64,000 bases of DNA from an uncultured Ruegeria sp. GTDB taxonomy: Bacteria; Pseudomonadota; Alphaproteobacteria; Rhodobacterales; Rhodobacteraceae. Location of the stretch: positions 124,001 to 188,000 of the forward strand of contig NZ_CANMFF010000003.1 of the NCBI RefSeq assembly GCF_947497005.1, given 5' to 3'. Within the stretch, counting starts at the first letter, position 1. Each line of letters starts with the position of its first letter. Both the position numbers and the translations under genes were made by a program. Below are positions 61,112-64,000 of this stretch, piece by piece. The notes under the pieces are model-generated. The model was not told where the DNA came from. It worked only from the letters and a program-made list of their open reading frames with translations, and did no database searches.

Positions 61112-63970
61112 CTATTCAGCCGCAACACGCGCACCATCCAGCATTGACTTCAGGTACTGCCCGGTATGGCTGCACTCAACAGCGGCCACATCTTCGGGTG
61201 TTCCGGTTGCCACAACCTCACCACCACCGTCGCCGCCTTCCGGGCCAATATCAATAATATGATCAGCAGTTTTGACCACATCCAGATTGTGTTCGATCAC
61301 CACAACAGTATTGCCCTGATCAACCAGTTCGTGCAGCACTTCCAATAGCTTGCGCACATCTTCGAAATGCAGCCCCGTCGTTGGTTCGTCCAGGATATAA
61401 AGCGTACGCCCGGTCGAGCGTTTCGACAATTCCTTGGACAGCTTCACACGCTGCGCCTCACCACCGGACAATGTCGTGGCCTGCTGACCAACCTTGATGT
61501 AACCCAGCCCGACGCGGGCCAGCGCGTCCATTTTATCGCGGATTGATGGTACGGCCTTGAAGAACTCCTGGGCGTCTTCCACTGTCATATCAAGTACATC
61601 CGCGATGGACTTGCCCTTGAACTTGATCTCAAGCGTCTCACGGTTGTACCGGGCCCCTTTGCAGGTTTCACAGGTGACATAGACATCGGGCAAAAAGTGC
61701 ATCTCGATCTTGATGACCCCGTCACCCTGACAGGCCTCGCACCGGCCTCCTTTGACGTTAAAACTGAAGCGACCGGGCTTGTAGCCCCGCGCCTTCGCCT
61801 CGGGCAATCCGGCAAACCAATCCCTTATTGGAGTGAAAGCCCCCGTGTAAGTCGCTGGATTTGAACGAGGAGTTCGCCCAATCGGGCGCTGGTCGATGTC
61901 GATGACCTTGTCCAGATGTTCAAGCCCTTTGATCGTCTCACACGGCGCAGGCGTCTGCCGCGCACCGTTCAGCCGCATCGATGCCGTTTTGAACAATGTC
62001 TCAATGGTCAGGGTCGATTTACCACCACCGGACACTCCGGTGACACAAACGAACTTGCCCAAGGGAAATTCGGCCGTGACATTTTTCAGATTGTTGCCCG
62101 TAGCCTTCACCACGGTCACTTTCTGCTTCTTCCCTTTGCGACGCTCGGCCGGGACCGCGATTTCACGTGTTCCGGCTAGGTACTGACCGGTGATCGAGGC
62201 CGCATCAGCAGTGATTTCAGAAGGTGTTCCCTGGCTGACCACCTGCCCGCCATGCACACCCGCGCCAGGACCAATGTCGAAAACATAGTCCGCCTCGCGG
62301 ATGGCTTCTTCATCGTGTTCCACGACGATGACGGTATTGCCCTGATCACGAAGGTTCTTCAGCGTTCCCAGCAACCGGTCGTTGTCACGCTGATGGAGGC
62401 CAATCGACGGCTCGTCCAGCACGTATAGAACCCCGGTCAAGCCCGAGCCGATCTGGCTGGCCAGACGAATACGCTGGCTTTCGCCACCCGAGAGAGTCCC
62501 ACTTGAGCGCGACAGTGTAAGGTATTCCAAACCAACGTTATTCAGGAAACCTAAACGTTCTCGAATCTCTTTCAGGATCGCCCGCGCGATCTCGTTTTTC
62601 TGAACGCTCAGGTGCTTTGGTGCCTCTTCAACCCAGGCCAAAGCTTCGCGGATCGACATTTGCACTACCTGACCGACATGCAGCCCGGCAATCTTTACCG
62701 CCAAAGCTTCAGCTCGCAGACGATACCCTTCACAAGTGCCGCAGGAGCGGTTGTTCTGATACCTCTCGAATTCTTCGCGGATCCACGCGCTGTCTGTCTC
62801 GCGATAGCGACGCTCCATATTCGGGATCACGCCCTCGAAACTGCGGGTCACCTGGTAGACCCGCCCACCTTCGTCATAGCGGAACTGAATCTCTTCTTCA
62901 CCAGATCCGCGCAGGAAAACTTCCTGCACCTTTTTGGGCAGGTCTTTCCAAGGCGTGTTTTTGTCAAACTCATAGTGGCGGGCAATAGCTTCGATGGTTT
63001 GCAGGAAGTACGGCGACTTGCCCTTGCGCCACGGCGCCAAGGCCCCGTCATACAGCTTCAGCGTCTGATCCGGCACGACGAGCCGTTCATCAAAGAACAG
63101 TTCAACCCCCAACCCGTCGCAATCCGGGCAGGCCCCAAACGGCGCATTGAACGAAAATAGACGCGGTTCGATTTCAGGGATCGTAAAACCGCTGACCGGA
63201 CAGGCAAAATTTTCACTGAAGGTGATCCGTTCCGGGTCACCTTCACGTGGCGCAGTTTCCAGAATTGCGATCCCGTCTGCCAAATCCAGAGCGGTGCGCA
63301 GACTATCAGCCAGACGCGTCTCCATCCCTTCACGAACGACCAAGCGGTCGACGACGACATCGATATCGTGACGGAATTTCTTGTCTAACGTGGGTGGCTG
63401 ATCCAGTTCATGGAACTCGCCGTCCACTTTCACGCGCTGAAAACCCTGCTTGCGAAGTTCAAGGAATTCCTTCCGGTATTCACCTTTCCGGTCGCGCACG
63501 ATCGGGGCAAGCAGATAGCCCCGTGTGCCCTCCTGCATCGTCATGATCCGGTCAACCATGTCCTGCACCTGTTGCGCCTCGATCGGTTGCCCGGTGGCCG
63601 GGCTGTAGGGCGTACCCGCGCGGGCGAAGAGCAAACGCAGATAGTCATAGATTTCGGTAACAGTGCCCACTGTCGAACGCGGGTTCTTGGAGGTTGTTTT
63701 CTGCTCGATGGAGATCGCCGGGGACAAGCCGCTGATGTGATCGACATCGGGCTTTTCCATCATGTCGAGAAACTGCCGCGCATAGGCCGACAGACTTTCG
63801 ACGTAACGGCGCTGACCTTCAGCGTAAATAGTGTCAAACGCTAGCGAGGACTTACCCGAGCCCGACAAACCGGTGATCACCACCAGCTGATCCCGAGGGA
63901 TATCGACGTCGATGCCCTTGAGGTTATGCTCACGCGCGCCGCGCACCTCGATATTCTTCAGCTCAGCCAT
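61112..63970 (-). CDS. uvrA: Excinuclease ABC subunit A
   Basis: UvrA finds DNA damage and loads UvrB in nucleotide excision repair. The 952-residue length is normal. Two ABC modules are visible: Walker [14 protein letters not shown] (about residue 33) and [14 protein letters not shown] (about 640); signature [11 protein letters not shown] and [14 protein letters not shown]; and zinc-finger [16 protein letters not shown] cysteines. It is convergent with a small secreted gene. Only 30 bases upstream are in the window, so its promoter is not visible. Confidence 0.97.
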   Translation of the reverse strand: MAELKNIEVRGAREHNLKGIDVDIPRDQLVVITGLSGSGKSSLAFDTIYAEGQRRYVESLSAYARQFLDMMEKPDVDHISGLSPAISIEQKTTSKNPRSTVGTVTEIYDYLRLLFARAGTPYSPATGQPIEAQQVQDMVDRIMTMQEGTRGYLLAPIVRDRKGEYRKEFLELRKQGFQRVKVDGEFHELDQPPTLDKKFRHDIDVVVDRLVVREGMETRLADSLRTALDLADGIAILETAPREGDPERITFSENFACPVSGFTIPEIEPRLFSFNAPFGACPDCDGLGVELFFDERLVVPDQTLKLYDGALAPWRKGKSPYFLQTIEAIARHYEFDKNTPWKDLPKKVQEVFLRGSGEEEIQFRYDEGGRVYQVTRSFEGVIPNMERRYRETDSAWIREEFERYQNNRSCGTCEGYRLRAEALAVKIAGLHVGQVVQMSIREALAWVEEAPKHLSVQKNEIARAILKEIRERLGFLNNVGLEYLTLSRSSGTLSGGESQRIRLASQIGSGLTGVLYVLDEPSIGLHQRDNDRLLGTLKNLRDQGNTVIVVEHDEEAIREADYVFDIGPGAGVHGGQVVSQGTPSEITADAASITGQYLAGTREIAVPAERRKGKKQKVTVVKATGNNLKNVTAEFPLGKFVCVTGVSGGGKSTLTIETLFKTASMRLNGARQTPAPCETIKGLEHLDKVIDIDQRPIGRTPRSNPATYTGAFTPIRDWFAGLPEAKARGYKPGRFSFNVKGGRCEACQGDGVIKIEMHFLPDVYVTCETCKGARYNRETLEIKFKGKSIADVLDMTVEDAQEFFKAVPSIRDKMDALARVGLGYIKVGQQATTLSGGEAQRVKLSKELSKRSTGRTLYILDEPTTGLHFEDVRKLLEVLHELVDQGNTVVVIEHNLDVVKTADHIIDIGPEGGDGGGEVVATGTPEDVAAVECSHTGQYLKSMLDGARVAAE

Positions 63971-64000
63971 TTCCGGCCCCCAACAAACAAGTGGTTAAGA

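Noticed and set aside
63971..64000. SOS box upstream of uvrA
   Set aside because: Only 30 bases are visible and none contain GTTC-N7-GTTC.
1..64000. Prophage, integrase or IS element
   Set aside because: Apart from the holin/endolysin pair no phage, transposase or integrase gene was seen.

Overview
This window is chromosomal DNA of a marine alphaproteobacterium, most likely a Rhodobacteraceae of the roseobacter group (Ruegeria/Silicibacter-like). The inference rests on gene content and order recognised from the translations: a two-piece (permuted) tmRNA, the alphaproteobacterial SspB adaptor, the F1-ATPase zeta inhibitor, an RNase E with an acidic insertion in its S1 domain, class I aldolase with two gap genes, a fused indolepyruvate:ferredoxin oxidoreductase, betaine-homocysteine methyltransferase, and a gene transfer agent (GTA) style holin/endolysin pair. 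No rRNA or ordinary tRNA, IS element, integrase or CRISPR array was seen. It reads as stable core chromosome.

Layout. 1-4.7 kb: truncated tenA, a DUF4345 membrane protein, ssrA (tmRNA), a SnoaL-like protein, a chrBA chromate pair and sspB. 4.7-12.6 kb: a secreted protein, fumC with two tiny overlapping genes, tag (alkylation repair), class I aldolase, a P450/hydrolase pair, ccdA and tusA. 12.6-19.1 kb: rne with a long structured leader, then a DctD/DctB-type two-component system whose regulator lacks the sigma-54 contact loop. 19.1-24.4 kb: purine genes purC, purS and purQ with an alcohol dehydrogenase between purS and purQ, a MarC protein, the ATPase zeta inhibitor and bmt. 24.4-32.4 kb: enoyl-CoA hydratase, ccmH-ccmF, a GTA-type holin and endolysin, ccmE-argC, murI and an acyltransferase.

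32.4-44.7 kb: indolepyruvate:ferredoxin oxidoreductase with a divergent LysR regulator, a probable small RNA, an MscS-family channel, purL, a bolA/two small membrane proteins/grxD cluster, and a coiled-coil/zapA/lysozyme-inhibitor operon. 44.7-51.4 kb: transketolase, a DUF808 protein, two GAPDH genes with a 47-residue membrane microprotein between them, coaD and a CBS protein. 51.5-60.7 kb: valine/isobutyrate catabolism (LysR, mmsA, then isobutyryl-CoA dehydrogenase, 3-hydroxyisobutyryl-CoA hydrolase and mmsB), interrupted by an L,D-transpeptidase, a fasciclin protein, a methyltransferase and a YbdK-type ligase. 60.7-64 kb: a small secreted protein and uvrA.

How it fits together. Central carbon genes (aldolase, two GAPDHs, transketolase, fumarase) recur, and both gap promoters carry a GTTAGCGC/GCGCTAAC LacI-type operator placed differently relative to the promoter. 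Cytochrome c maturation genes (ccdA, ccmE, ccmF, ccmH) occur in two places, and the lysis pair sits between ccmE and ccmFH behind its own terminator. tmRNA and its ClpXP adaptor SspB lie about 3 kb apart. The best leads for new biology are the lysis cassette in the ccm locus, the unannotated small RNA at about 37.0 kb, the sigma-54-loop-less DctD, the paired gap operators, and the small membrane proteins near bolA/grxD and between the gap genes.
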